In this document: positions 35,125 through 45,079 of the stretch, in pieces
Layout: every line of letters starts with the position of its first letter
Numbering within the stretch: the stretch's first letter is position 1
Program-made: the position numbers and the translations under genes
Notes under the pieces: generated by a model
Database searches by the model: none
The model's input: the letters and a program-made list of their open reading frames with translations, nothing else
Told to the model about the DNA's origin: nothing
Origin: Lachnospiraceae bacterium
GTDB taxonomy: Bacteria > Bacillota > Clostridia > Lachnospirales > Lachnospiraceae
Assembly (NCBI GenBank): GCA_017558145.1
Contig: JAFYWF010000076.1
Coordinates: forward strand, 18,035 to 82,034
Length of the DNA: 64,000 nt
Direction: 5' to 3'

Positions 35125-36588
35125 ATGAGCAAAGTAAGAACACGATTTGCACCAAGCCCAACAGGCAGAATGCATGTAGGAAACTTAAGAACTGCACTTT
35201 ATGCATATTTGATTGCAAAACATGAAGGAGGAGATTTCCTTCTTCGTATTGAAGATACAGATCAGGAAAGACTTGTAGAAGGTGCTGTTGATATAATTTA
35301 TAGAACATTAGAAAAAACAGGTCTTATTCATGACGAAGGTCCAGACAAAGATAAAGGATTTGGTCCATATGTTCAGAGTGAAAGACAGGCTTCAGGAATT
35401 TATCTTGAATATGCAAAAAAATTAATTGAAAAAGGAGAAGCATATTACTGTTTCTGTGACAAAGAAAGATTAGCAACTTTAAACCAGAGCATTGGTGGAA
35501 AAGAAATTAATGTATATGACAAACACTGTCTTTCTTTATCTAAAGAAGAAGTAGACGCTAAACTTGCAGCAGGTGTTCCATACGTAATTCGTCAGAACAA
35601 CCCTACAGAAGGAACAACAACATTTTCCGATGAAATTTACGGTGATATTACGGTAGATAACTCAGAACTTGACGATATGATTTTGATTAAATCTGATGGA
35701 TATCCAACTTATAACTTTGCAAATGTAGTAGATGACCATTTAATGGGAATTACACATGTAGTAAGAGGTAATGAATATCTTTCTTCTTCTCCAAAATACA
35801 ATCGTTTATATGAAGCTTTTGGATGGGAAGTTCCGGTATATGTTCACTGTCCATTGATTACAGACGAAGAACACCACAAATTATCTAAACGTTGTGGACA
35901 TTCTTCTTATGAAGATTTAATTGAACAGGGATTTATAACAGAAGCGGTAGTTAACTTTGTGGCTCTTCTTGGATGGAGTCCGGCTGGAAATGAAGAAATT
36001 TTCTCATTGGAAGATTTAATAAAAGTATTTGATTACAAACATATGTCTAAATCTCCGGCAGTATTTGACTATACAAAATTAAAATGGATGAATGGTGAAT
36101 ATATTAAAGCGATGGATTTTGATGCTTTCTATGAAAAAGCATTGCCATTCTTACAGCAGGCAATTCAAAGGCAAGTAGATTTCAAGAAGATTGCGGAAAT
36201 GGTAAAAACAAGAATTGAAGTATTCCCGGATATCGTAGAACTTGTTGATTTCTTCAACGAATTACCTGAATATGATACAGCAATGTATGTTCATAAAAAA
36301 ATGAAAACAAATGAAGAAACTTCTTTAGAAGTATTAAAAGAATTGTTACCTATTTTTGAAGCTTTGGATGACTACAGTAACGAAAGTTTATATAACACAT
36401 TATTAGATTATGTTGCGAAAAAAGAATGCAAAAACGGATATGCTATGTGGCCTGTAAGAACTGCAGTAAGTGGAAAACAGATGACACCTGCAGGAGCTAC
36501 AGAAATTATGGAAGTTATTGGAAAAGAAGAATCCTTAAAGAGAATTCGTAAAGGTATTGAACTTTTAGAGAATGCAGTCTCCAAGTAA
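35125..36588 (+). CDS. gltX: Glutamyl-tRNA synthetase
   Basis: Charges tRNA-Glu and, in organisms lacking GlnRS, often also misacylates tRNA-Gln. The 487-residue class I synthetase has the HIGH-type motif PTGRMHVGN at the N-terminus and the KMSKS counterpart HKLSKRCGH near residue 253. It is transcribed with the helicase gene, whose start overlaps the gltX end by 17 bases. An AGAGGAT site lies upstream of the ATG. Confidence 0.97.
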   Translation: MSKVRTRFAPSPTGRMHVGNLRTALYAYLIAKHEGGDFLLRIEDTDQERLVEGAVDIIYRTLEKTGLIHDEGPDKDKGFGPYVQSERQASGIYLEYAKKLIEKGEAYYCFCDKERLATLNQSIGGKEINVYDKHCLSLSKEEVDAKLAAGVPYVIRQNNPTEGTTTFSDEIYGDITVDNSELDDMILIKSDGYPTYNFANVVDDHLMGITHVVRGNEYLSSSPKYNRLYEAFGWEVPVYVHCPLITDEEHHKLSKRCGHSSYEDLIEQGFITEAVVNFVALLGWSPAGNEEIFSLEDLIKVFDYKHMSKSPAVFDYTKLKWMNGEYIKAMDFDAFYEKALPFLQQAIQRQVDFKKIAEMVKTRIEVFPDIVELVDFFNELPEYDTAMYVHKKMKTNEETSLEVLKELLPIFEALDDYSNESLYNTLLDYVAKKECKNGYAMWPVRTAVSGKQMTPAGATEIMEVIGKEESLKRIRKGIELLENAVSK

Positions 36589-38467
36589 TTCACAGTTAAA
36601 AGCAATTAAACACGGGCAGGGACCTATGCTTGTATTAGCAGGTCCCGGTTCCGGAAAAACCTTTGTGATGGTACAAAGGATTCTAAATCTTATCCAAGAA
36701 AAACATATACATCCGGAAAATATTCTGGTCATTTCTTTTTCCAAAGCATCCACATTAGAGTTAAAACAAAGATTTAAAAAACAATTTAAAGAACAAATCA
36801 TAGAACCAATCTATAAAGAATTTCAAGATAAACAATTTAATTATGATAACCAAAGTATTTCAAATCTGGCAATAAATGGTGAGAAAGTAAATTTTTCAAC
36901 ATTTCATGCATGTTTTTTTCATATTTTAAAAGAAACCTATCATTATACTTCCAAAGACATTATTTCGGAAAAGCAAAAAAGAGATTTAATAAAAACCGTA
37001 TTATCGAATCCCAAATGTGATGAAGAAAAGATAGAAGACTATCTTAAAAAAATATCCTATTACAAAAATAAAGAGAAAAAAGAATTACAAGAAAAAGAAG
37101 CAAAAGAGTTTCAACAAATATTTTATGATTACAATCAAGAAATGCACTTTTTGCATAAGCTTGATTTTGATGATATGGGATTATTGTGTTTGCAATTATT
37201 CAAGATCAAGCCTGAAATATTAAATAAATGGCAGGAAAAATTTCAATATATATTAATTGATGAATTTCAAGATATTAATATGGTTCAATTTCGTATTATT
37301 CAACTTTTAGCAGACAAATATAAAAACATATTTGTGGTAGGAGACGATGACCAATCCATTTATGGATTTCGTGGAGCTAATCCTCAGATTATGCTAGATT
37401 TTAAAAAATATTATCCAAATACAAGTAAGGTTTTGTTGGAAACTAATTATCGGTGTAGTGAAGAAATTGTAAAAGAAGCCTTAAAAGTCATTGAAAAAAA
37501 TAAGATACGTTTTCAGAAAGAAATTGTAGCTTTTCATAGAAGTATTGATAAAAATGATAGAAGAGATGAGGTAAAGTATAATGGTTTTGAAAATGAACAA
37601 AAAGAATATTTTTACATTGGAGAACGAATCAAAAATTTAATTATAAAAGCTAAGTTTACATATTCAGACATTGCTTGTATTTTTAGAACAAATCAGGACA
37701 TGACAGGTTTGGCTGAATATTTTGCAAGGCACAAGATACCTTTCGTTATGAAAGAGTCATGTAACAGTATTTTCCAGCATTTTATTGCCAAAGATATCTT
37801 GGCATATTTACAGTTTTTTCTTGAGGGGAAAAAGAGAAATGATTTTTTAAGAATTATGAACAAGCCATTAAGATATCTTTCCAGAAATGCATTTTCGGAT
37901 AATACAAACAATATTATAAATTGGAATAATTTAAAAAAACATTATGCAAAGAAAACATATATGCTTCCTATAATAGAGCAATTAGAGAAACACGAAAAAT
38001 GGATTTTAAAGATGGATTTGTTTGGTGCAGTGCAATATATAAGGAAGGTTGTTGGTTATGAACAATATTTAAAAGAATTTGTCAAAGAACAAGGCGGAAA
38101 TTTAGAAGAATTTAAAGAAATTTTAGATTTTGTTCATGAAAGTATTAGAAATATGAGGTCTATAGAGGAGTGGAGACAACATATTTCAATTTATGAAGAA
38201 GCAATAAAAAATACGGATGATAAAAAAGAAGGGGTACAGATGATTACTATGCATGCTTGTAAAGGTTTAGAATATCCCATTGTATTTTTACCCGATTGCA
38301 ATGAAGGTAAGATTCCACATAAAAAGGCAGTTACAACAGAAGAAATAGAAGAAGAAAGAAGAATGTTTTATGTGGCAATGACAAGAGCAAAAGAACATTT
38401 GGAGATACTTTATATAGAGGATAAATTAAAGAAACATTTACAAAAGAGTAGGTTTGTAAATGTTTAG
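36572..38467 (+). CDS. UvrD/PcrA-like superfamily 1 DNA helicase
   Basis: A 631-residue 3'-5' helicase. Motifs in order: GPGSGKT (about residues 24-30), DEFQD (about 231), [20 protein letters not shown], and near the C-terminus [14 protein letters not shown] and [13 protein letters not shown]. It is about 100 residues shorter than UvrD/PcrA and lacks their typical C-terminal tail, so it is a compact paralogue. Its ATG lies inside the last codons of gltX in another frame, so its translation is coupled. The function is probably in repair or replication conflict resolution. The terminator after it is shared with a convergent gene. Confidence 0.92.
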   Translation: MQSPSNSQLKAIKHGQGPMLVLAGPGSGKTFVMVQRILNLIQEKHIHPENILVISFSKASTLELKQRFKKQFKEQIIEPIYKEFQDKQFNYDNQSISNLAINGEKVNFSTFHACFFHILKETYHYTSKDIISEKQKRDLIKTVLSNPKCDEEKIEDYLKKISYYKNKEKKELQEKEAKEFQQIFYDYNQEMHFLHKLDFDDMGLLCLQLFKIKPEILNKWQEKFQYILIDEFQDINMVQFRIIQLLADKYKNIFVVGDDDQSIYGFRGANPQIMLDFKKYYPNTSKVLLETNYRCSEEIVKEALKVIEKNKIRFQKEIVAFHRSIDKNDRRDEVKYNGFENEQKEYFYIGERIKNLIIKAKFTYSDIACIFRTNQDMTGLAEYFARHKIPFVMKESCNSIFQHFIAKDILAYLQFFLEGKKRNDFLRIMNKPLRYLSRNAFSDNTNNIINWNNLKKHYAKKTYMLPIIEQLEKHEKWILKMDLFGAVQYIRKVVGYEQYLKEFVKEQGGNLEEFKEILDFVHESIRNMRSIEEWRQHISIYEEAIKNTDDKKEGVQMITMHACKGLEYPIVFLPDCNEGKIPHKKAVTTEEIEEERRMFYVAMTRAKEHLEILYIEDKLKKHLQKSRFVNV

Positions 38468-38513
38468 ACTATGAACTAAAAATTGTGGGCCAATAGAAAA
38501 TAAAAGATAAAAG

Positions 38514-38547
38514 ATAAGACCTTATCGTAATATGGATAAGGTCTTAT
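38514..38547. terminator. Bidirectional terminator between helicase and HAD genes
   Basis: Perfect 13-bp stem (38514-38526 with 38535-38547) and an 8-base loop. It lies between convergent genes; the TTATTTGG side gives only a short T run. Confidence 0.65.
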
Positions 38548-38561
38548 TTGGCAAAAATAAT

Positions 38562-39206
38562 TTATACGTATTTCATAATTTCTTCCGGTTTGGAAATGAT
38601 GGTGGTGGCACCTTGTTCTATAAGGCATTCGCGACTTCGAAATCCCCAATCAACGGCAATCATATCTAAGCCGGAATTTTTAGCAGTTGCAACATCCACA
38701 TCAGAATCACCGATATAAACGGCTTTTTCTTTGGAAACTTCAAAGTGATTTAAAGCAAGATAAACCATATCAGGAGCAGGCTTTCGTGCTACTTCAGGTC
38801 TTTCTCCAATTGCTATATCAAATAATCCCGGAAAGTACTGATCACATAATTCTAATACAGCAGGATGAGCTTTGTTGGAAACAACGGCAGTTTTATAACC
38901 AAGAGAACGAAGCTGGCGAATTGCATCAATGATGCCATCGTAAGGTTTTGTTTCATCAGCACAATGAATTTTATAATAATCCATATAATCACGATGAATG
39001 GCATCTAAGGTTTCAATAGATGTACCGGATACAACAGCTTGTTCAATTAATCTTCGAATACCATTTCCCACAAAGCTTCGAATTTCATCTAAAGTGCGTT
39101 CAGGCATATGATGTAAGCGTAAGGTATGGTTCATACAATTTTTCAAGTCTACCAAGGTATCTAAAATTGTACCATCCATATCAAAAACAAGTAATTCATA
39201 TTTCAT
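38562..39206 (-). CDS. HAD-family phosphatase, phosphoglycolate phosphatase-like
   Basis: A 214-residue haloacid dehalogenase-type hydrolase. Motif I DMDGTILDT carries the nucleophile Asp, motif II is VVSNK, the motif III lysine lies in ARKPAPDM, and motif IV is YIGDSDVDVATAKNSG. A helical cap lies between motifs I and II (C1 cap). This is the layout of Gph/PgmB enzymes, so the substrate is a small phosphate ester that cannot be fixed here. GGAGG lies before the ATG. A 59-base gap separates it from the terminator shared with the helicase. Confidence 0.88.
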   Translation of the reverse strand: MKYELLVFDMDGTILDTLVDLKNCMNHTLRLHHMPERTLDEIRSFVGNGIRRLIEQAVVSGTSIETLDAIHRDYMDYYKIHCADETKPYDGIIDAIRQLRSLGYKTAVVSNKAHPAVLELCDQYFPGLFDIAIGERPEVARKPAPDMVYLALNHFEVSKEKAVYIGDSDVDVATAKNSGLDMIAVDWGFRSRECLIEQGATTIISKPEEIMKYV

Positions 39207-39287
39207 AAATTATAACCTCCAAATAAAAACTTAAGTTCAGAAGCTTATGATTATCTGAACTTAAGTAATAATTAAGTATGATAAAGA

Positions 39288-40667
39288 CTATTTATTTCCT
39301 TTTTTAAATATCTGTTTTCTAAAAAGAATGATATTTAGAATTATAAAAAATATTACTAAAATTCCCATGGTTAACTCCGGTTTAGTAGGAGCCATAGTGG
39401 CCAACAGCATAAGTGGAAATCCAAAGATAATAGCAGGGAAGTTTTGATAAACTAAGTTATCTGCAACAGGACTATTAAAATCCGGGTCAACTTCTCTTAA
39501 AAGAATAATTCCGGTACTTGCAGTTCCTGTTAGCATTCCAAACATGGCAAGGAATTGTTCCTGGCTATATTTTTTAAATAATATTTTTGCAACAAAATGA
39601 TTGTAAATATAGGTACCAACAAGACCAAGAAGACCAAGAACAATCAGAATCCAGAGATAATTACCTAATATGTTCAATTGGATAGCAGAAATACCCGCAA
39701 CAACCATGATGTCAAAGAAGAAGTTTCGTATTCTTGTCATTAAGAAAGTATTCATATATTTTTTCTTTAAAATATTTTTCTCATATAATTTTGTTACAAA
39801 TGATTTGGTAACAGTTGCGGCAATGACACCTAAGAGGAAGTTGAAACCATAAATGACAGCTTTCAAACCGGGAAGAAGATTTCCTAACACAGTCATGGCC
39901 AAATAGGTAAGAAGATAGGCACCCATAATAAAGGCAAGCTGTACGCTTAGAGTGTCCATGCTTTCAAATACAGGAACGGCATCCTCTTTGTTATTTTCAT
40001 TTTTTATGGATGCATTTCTTTTTATGACATCATCTACTTTACCGGAACGGCGCAAATAACTTAAATAAAATACACCACCAAAGCTGGCACATAAAAAACC
40101 AAAAGCAGCAATAGTTAAGCCAAAACTTTTTCCACCATAGAAACCAAATTGGGTTTCATAAATATTACCATAGTTTAAAGCTTGTCCGGTTCCTTGTCCG
40201 AATCCAAAACATAATAATACTCCGGAAACTGGGAAGATATTTTTGATAAATTTAGCTAAGATCATGGTGAACCCCATACCTAATATGGCTTGTATTACAT
40301 AAGAGGATACCGTAGTAAGACCGGTATTAAAAATTTCAACTTGTCGCTCTTTATTGAGAGTATTTTTGGAATCTGTGAATGTAGAGGCAATAAAACCTAA
40401 CGCAAGAGTGTGGTAAGTAATAATTTCCAAAATACCGGAGCCGTTTCCACCATAAAAATTAGTGTTAAACATATTAATTCCAAAACAAAGCTTATAAATG
40501 GCACTAATTAATAATAGAATTGCACCTCCAAGAACAGAGGTTGGAATCAAAGATTCTTTTAAAATTCGGATATTTTTCTTTATTAAACTAGCTGCTAATA
40601 AAGCACATAAAAGCATGGCTAAAAGATTAAATGGTCCCCAAACACTAGAGTCCCAAAAATTGTTCAT
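39288..40667 (-). CDS. Sodium:glutamate symporter family (GltS/ESS) transporter
   Basis: A 459-residue polytopic membrane protein with about ten hydrophobic segments. The paired family motifs are GFGQGTGQALNYG (about residues 155-167) and GMLTGTASTGIILLREVDP (about 375-393), which form the inverted-repeat substrate and sodium sites. A polar loop (about residues 215-240) splits the halves. Substrate is probably glutamate or a related acid, but specificity is not certain. The start overlaps the end of the upstream acyltransferase gene by 23 bases, so the pair is co-transcribed. Confidence 0.87.
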   Translation of the reverse strand: MNNFWDSSVWGPFNLLAMLLCALLAASLIKKNIRILKESLIPTSVLGGAILLLISAIYKLCFGINMFNTNFYGGNGSGILEIITYHTLALGFIASTFTDSKNTLNKERQVEIFNTGLTTVSSYVIQAILGMGFTMILAKFIKNIFPVSGVLLCFGFGQGTGQALNYGNIYETQFGFYGGKSFGLTIAAFGFLCASFGGVFYLSYLRRSGKVDDVIKRNASIKNENNKEDAVPVFESMDTLSVQLAFIMGAYLLTYLAMTVLGNLLPGLKAVIYGFNFLLGVIAATVTKSFVTKLYEKNILKKKYMNTFLMTRIRNFFFDIMVVAGISAIQLNILGNYLWILIVLGLLGLVGTYIYNHFVAKILFKKYSQEQFLAMFGMLTGTASTGIILLREVDPDFNSPVADNLVYQNFPAIIFGFPLMLLATMAPTKPELTMGILVIFFIILNIILFRKQIFKKGNK

Positions 40668-41844
40668 AATCTAATTCTCCTTTTTGCATATTATGATAAC
40701 GGAAGTAAACATTTACATATTTAAGTGCATTAAAGGATTTGTTTCCTTTAATCTGGTATACCATATCGTTAACGTAGATATTTAATTTGTTTTTTCCTAA
40801 TACCGTAATGGATGATATGTTATCGAAACTTAAATGTGAATTATCAATTTCCAATCGGTTACCATATAATCGAAGAGTAGCTTTGTTTTTTAATTTCTTC
40901 TTATATCTATATAAGATTACATGGAAGAGACGAATGGTATCTTCGTACATGATGCTATCGTAGTAAGGTTGAAGATCAAGATGCTTCATATACTCACATT
41001 GATAATCATACCATTGCCCAATGGTAGAGAATGGGAAGTCGTAAGTAACACCTTGTAATTTTTTGTTTGGAAGATAACGGATTCTTTGATGACAGCTAAG
41101 ACACTCCACCAGGTCATTTTTGCTTTTAAATATAGTGAGACCGCATTCCGGACATACATAGAGGAAACGTTCCATATATTCTGCATTTTTTTTATGATAA
41201 AATTCATCATCTAAATTAGTTTCATCAACATAAAGTTCTTTTTGGATGAGATTAAAAAGTTCATCATCCGAAAGTTTTGTGTATTCATCTACCGCTATAA
41301 TACGGGAAGGGTAAGCATGTATAGACCCTTTTCTAACCACATCACTCCAACGAGGTTGTGCACCATAACCGCCCTCTAATCGCATAATAGCAACAGGCAG
41401 TTTGATTAAACGAATTAATTTAACGATGGAAGGTTTGAAATAGAGGGTTTTTCCGTGAAAGGTACGGTTTCCTTCTGGAAAAAGTGCAATGGTTCCGCCT
41501 TCCTTCGCTACTTTAACACAAGATTTGATTGCATTTAAATCTGTGGTTTGTTTTTTGATTGGAATAGGAGCAACTAAAAAATCTAATATTCTGGAAATCA
41601 ATCCAAGAGAAAAGATATCTTCTGTTGCAAGATAGTAAATAGGACCATCATATGCCATACCTATAAAAAATTGATCAAATGCAGTTTGATGATTCATTAA
41701 TATTAAATATGGTTTGTCTTTTTTGTATTCTAATTTATCAATGGTAATATGATATTTTTGTTTTATATAAGGTGAACAAAGCATCACAAAAAAGTTACGC
41801 ACAAACCCGTGCCATGGTTTTCGCCAATTGGTTTTTTTCTTCAT
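40645..41844 (-). CDS. PlsC-type lysophosphatidate acyltransferase with C-terminal zinc ribbon
   Basis: A 399-residue enzyme. The acyltransferase domain covers residues about 1-200 and has the HX4D box NHQTAFD and PEGNRTFHG, as expected for 1-acyl-glycerol-3-phosphate acyltransferase. The C-terminal half holds a CPECG/CLSCH zinc ribbon (about residues 224-250) followed by about 150 residues of unknown function, which ordinary PlsC proteins lack. The ATG at 41844 has GAGTGAT upstream; a GTG three codons before is not needed. Co-transcribed with the GltS-type gene. Confidence 0.8.
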   Translation of the reverse strand: MKKKTNWRKPWHGFVRNFFVMLCSPYIKQKYHITIDKLEYKKDKPYLILMNHQTAFDQFFIGMAYDGPIYYLATEDIFSLGLISRILDFLVAPIPIKKQTTDLNAIKSCVKVAKEGGTIALFPEGNRTFHGKTLYFKPSIVKLIRLIKLPVAIMRLEGGYGAQPRWSDVVRKGSIHAYPSRIIAVDEYTKLSDDELFNLIQKELYVDETNLDDEFYHKKNAEYMERFLYVCPECGLTIFKSKNDLVECLSCHQRIRYLPNKKLQGVTYDFPFSTIGQWYDYQCEYMKHLDLQPYYDSIMYEDTIRLFHVILYRYKKKLKNKATLRLYGNRLEIDNSHLSFDNISSITVLGKNKLNIYVNDMVYQIKGNKSFNALKYVNVYFRYHNMQKGELDYEQFLGL

Positions 41845-41902
41845 ATTTATCACTCGTACTTGTTTAATTTTGGAATATTCATAAACAAAATATCCCTATC
41901 AT

Positions 41903-41931
41903 ATTTTAGTGTTTTTAGAAGATAATTGCAA
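41903..41931 (-). promoter_or_regulatory. Candidate promoter of the acyltransferase-transporter pair
   Basis: On the minus strand TTGCAA (41931-41926), a 17-base spacer and TAAAAT (41908-41903). A reasonable sigma-A promoter, not fully consensus. Confidence 0.4.
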
Positions 41932-42027
41932 GAATTTGCAGTATTATAGGAAAAGTTTTCCTCATAAAATTTATTTTTTAAAAGAAGATATAACAAGAAG
42001 TTATGACAATTATAAAAGATATATATT

Positions 42028-42060
42028 TTGAAAATACCGTATCTTATGATAAGATATCAT
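42028..42060 (+). promoter_or_regulatory. Candidate leuB promoter with overlapping palindromes
   Basis: TTGAAA (42028-42033), a 16-base spacer and TAAGAT (42050-42055). Two palindromes overlap the -10: 42040-42056 (TATCTTA TGA TAAGATA) and 42046-42060 (ATGATA AGA TATCAT). Such symmetry is what a repressor operator looks like. The regulator is unknown. Confidence 0.4.
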
Positions 42061-42129
42061 AAAATAAAAAAGAAAGAATACGTTACTTGTGGTTTAGATG
42101 ATTCATAACGTAGAAAAAAGGAGATAGGT

Positions 42130-43212
42130 ATGAAATTAAATATTTGTTGTATTCCTGGAGACGGAATTGGACCTGAAATTGTAAGAGAAGCAAAGAAAGT
42201 GTTGGAAAAAGTTGCAGATAAGTATGGTCACGAAATGAACTTTACAGATATTTTAATGGGAGGAGCATCTATTGATGTTCATGGAGTTCCGTTAACAGAT
42301 GAAGCAATTGCAATTGCAAAAGCGAGCGATGCTGTTCTTATGGGATCTATTGGAGGAGACACAAACATTTCCCCATGGTATAAATTGGAACCATCATTAA
42401 GACCGGAAGCTGGACTTTTAAAGATTCGTAAGTCTCTTAATTTATTTGCAAATTTACGTCCTGCGGTTCTTTATCCACAGTTATCAGGAGCTTGTCCATT
42501 AAAAGAAGAAATCAGTGAAAAAGGCTTTGATATGTTAATTATGAGAGAATTAACAGGAGGTCTTTACTTTGGGGAAAGAAAAACGATTGAAGAAAACGGT
42601 ATGTTAAAAGCCATTGATACTTTAACTTATACGGAAGAAGAAATTAGAAGAATTGCTATCAAAGGGTTTGATATTGCTAGAAAGAGAAAAAATAAAGTAA
42701 CTTCTGTAGATAAAGCTAATGTATTAGACTCTTCCAGACTTTGGAGAAAAGTAGTGAATGAAGTAGCGAAAAATTATCCGGATGTTACATTGGAACACAT
42801 GTTAGTTGATAACTGTGCGATGCAATTAGTCAAAGATCCGGCACAGTTTGATGTTATTTTAACAGAAAATATGTTTGGTGATATTCTTTCAGATGAAGCG
42901 AGTATGGTAACAGGTTCTATTGGTATGTTATCTTCTGCAAGTTTAAATGATTCCAAATTCGGGCTTTATGAACCAAGTCATGGTTCTGCACCGGACATTG
43001 CAGGAAAAGACGTTGCAAATCCAATTGCAACTATCCTTTCTGCAGCTATGATGTTACGTTTCACATTTGATTTAGATGAAGAAGCAACAGCTATTGAAAA
43101 GGCGGTAGAAGCTGTATTAGATAAAAATTATCGAACAGGTGATATTATGAGTGCAGGATGTACTCAGGTTGGATGTACACAGATGGGGGATTTATTAGCA
43201 GCTGAAATTTAA
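42130..43212 (+). CDS. leuB: 3-isopropylmalate dehydrogenase
   Basis: Oxidatively decarboxylates 3-isopropylmalate in leucine biosynthesis. The 360-residue protein has [11 protein letters not shown] at the N-terminus, [29 protein letters not shown] with the metal-ligand Asp pair, DILSDEASM, and [15 protein letters not shown]. It starts a branched-chain amino acid operon. GGAG lies at about 42120. LeuA and LeuCD are not in this window. Confidence 0.97.
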   Translation: MKLNICCIPGDGIGPEIVREAKKVLEKVADKYGHEMNFTDILMGGASIDVHGVPLTDEAIAIAKASDAVLMGSIGGDTNISPWYKLEPSLRPEAGLLKIRKSLNLFANLRPAVLYPQLSGACPLKEEISEKGFDMLIMRELTGGLYFGERKTIEENGMLKAIDTLTYTEEEIRRIAIKGFDIARKRKNKVTSVDKANVLDSSRLWRKVVNEVAKNYPDVTLEHMLVDNCAMQLVKDPAQFDVILTENMFGDILSDEASMVTGSIGMLSSASLNDSKFGLYEPSHGSAPDIAGKDVANPIATILSAAMMLRFTFDLDEEATAIEKAVEAVLDKNYRTGDIMSAGCTQVGCTQMGDLLAAEI

Positions 43213-43379
43213 TGAATAGAATATTCCTTTGGACATTTTGCTACGTTAAAGGGTTGAATTTATAATAAATAGTTGGTAAAATATCACTATTCGGGCTAAG
43301 AAAAAATGAGCCATCAAGTGTTGAATAGAATCGACATTATAGAAAGAGTGAAGTCGAAAGATAAAGAGGAGTGCTGATT

Positions 43380-45047
43380 ATGAGAAGTGATTCAGTAAAT
43401 AAGGGTGCACAGCAGGCACCACACAGATCCCTGTTTAATGCATTGGGATACACAAAAGAAGAAATGGAAAGACCATTAATTGGTATCGTAAGTTCTTACA
43501 ATGAAATCGTACCTGGTCATATGAATTTAGATAAGATTGCCAATGCTGTTAAAATGGGTGTTGCTATGGCTGGTGGAACCCCTATTATGTTCCCGGCAAT
43601 TGCAGTATGCGATGGAATTGCAATGGGACATGTGGGAATGAAATATTCCTTAGTTACTAGAGACTTAATTGCAGATAGTACAGAATGTATGGCTATGGCT
43701 CATGGGTTGGATGCCTTGGTTTGTATTCCAAACTGTGATAAGAATGTTCCTGGTCTTTTAATGGCGGCAGCAAGATTGAATATTCCTACGATTTTTGTTT
43801 CCGGTGGACCTATGCTTGCAGGTAGAGTAAAAGGATGTAAGACAAGTCTTTCAAGTTTATTTGAAGCAGTAGGATCTCATGCGGCAGGAACTATGTCAGA
43901 TGCTGATTTATTGGAATTAGAAGAAAAAGCATGTCCAACCTGTGGTTCTTGTTCCGGTATGTATACAGCGAATTCTATGAACTGCTTAACAGAAGCAATT
44001 GGTATGGGATTACAGGGGAATGGAACTATCCCAGCGGTATATTCTGAACGTATTCGTCTTGCAAAACATGCAGGTATGAAGATTATGGAACTTTTGGAAA
44101 AAAATATTCGTCCAAGAGATATTATGACAGAAAAAGCATTTTATAATGCTTTAGCAGTAGATATGGCGTTGGGTTGTTCAACAAACTCCATGCTTCATTT
44201 ACCAGCAATTGCTCATGAAGCAGGTGTAGATTTGAACTTAGACATTGCCAATGAAATTAGTGCGAAAACACCAAACCTTTGTCATCTTGCACCAGCAGGA
44301 CATACCTACATGGAAGATTTGAACGAAGCCGGTGGTGTATATGCTGTAATGAATGAATTAAATAAGAAAAATCTATTATATACAGATTTGATTACATGTA
44401 CAGGCAAAACAGTGGCTGAAAATATTGCAGGATGTGTTAACACGAATCCTGAAGTTATTCGTCCTATCGAAAATCCATACAGTGAAGTAGGGGGAATTGC
44501 AGTATTAAAAGGTAATATAGCACCTGACTCCTGTGTAGTAAAACGTTCTGCAGTAGTAGAAGAAATGTTAGTACATGAAGGACCTGCAAGAGTATTTGAT
44601 TGCGAAGATGATGCCATTGTTGCAATTAAGAGTGGTAAGATTGTTAGTGGAGATGTAGTAGTTATCCGTTATGAAGGTCCAAAAGGTGGTCCTGGTATGA
44701 GAGAAATGTTGAATCCTACTTCTGCTATTGCAGGGATGGGACTCGGTTCTAGCGTTGCTTTGATTACAGACGGCCGTTTCTCCGGAGCAAGTAGAGGAGC
44801 TTCTATTGGACATGTTTCACCGGAAGCTGCTGTAGGTGGACCGATTGCATTTATCGAAGAAGGCGATATTATTAAAATTGATATCCCGGCTAATACGATT
44901 AATGTAGATGTTAGTGATGAAGTGATGAAAGAAAGAGCTGCAAAATGGCAGCCAAGAGAACCTAAGATTAAAACAGGATACCTTGCAAGATATATGGCAC
45001 AGGTAACCAGTGGAAATACAGGAGCCGTATTAAAGGCACCAAAATAA
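43380..45047 (+). CDS. ilvD: Dihydroxy-acid dehydratase
   Basis: Dehydrates dihydroxy-acids to the keto-acid precursors of valine and isoleucine. The 555-residue protein has iron-sulfur cluster cysteines in PNCDKN and [19 protein letters not shown], and the C-terminal [10 protein letters not shown] stretch. The ATG at 43380 lies behind AGAGGAG (43365-43371); the GTG at 43371 is part of that site. It lies 167 bases after leuB and 32 before ilvB. Confidence 0.97.
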   Translation: MRSDSVNKGAQQAPHRSLFNALGYTKEEMERPLIGIVSSYNEIVPGHMNLDKIANAVKMGVAMAGGTPIMFPAIAVCDGIAMGHVGMKYSLVTRDLIADSTECMAMAHGLDALVCIPNCDKNVPGLLMAAARLNIPTIFVSGGPMLAGRVKGCKTSLSSLFEAVGSHAAGTMSDADLLELEEKACPTCGSCSGMYTANSMNCLTEAIGMGLQGNGTIPAVYSERIRLAKHAGMKIMELLEKNIRPRDIMTEKAFYNALAVDMALGCSTNSMLHLPAIAHEAGVDLNLDIANEISAKTPNLCHLAPAGHTYMEDLNEAGGVYAVMNELNKKNLLYTDLITCTGKTVAENIAGCVNTNPEVIRPIENPYSEVGGIAVLKGNIAPDSCVVKRSAVVEEMLVHEGPARVFDCEDDAIVAIKSGKIVSGDVVVIRYEGPKGGPGMREMLNPTSAIAGMGLGSSVALITDGRFSGASRGASIGHVSPEAAVGGPIAFIEEGDIIKIDIPANTINVDVSDEVMKERAAKWQPREPKIKTGYLARYMAQVTSGNTGAVLKAPK

Positions 45048-45079
45048 GTAGAAAATACCGTAAGAGAGGATGCAATCAT

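Noticed and set aside
41845..42129. T-box or leader peptide controlling leuB
   Set aside because: No AGGGTGGNACCGCG-like T-box core, no run of Leu codons in an ORF, and no terminator/antiterminator pair were seen.
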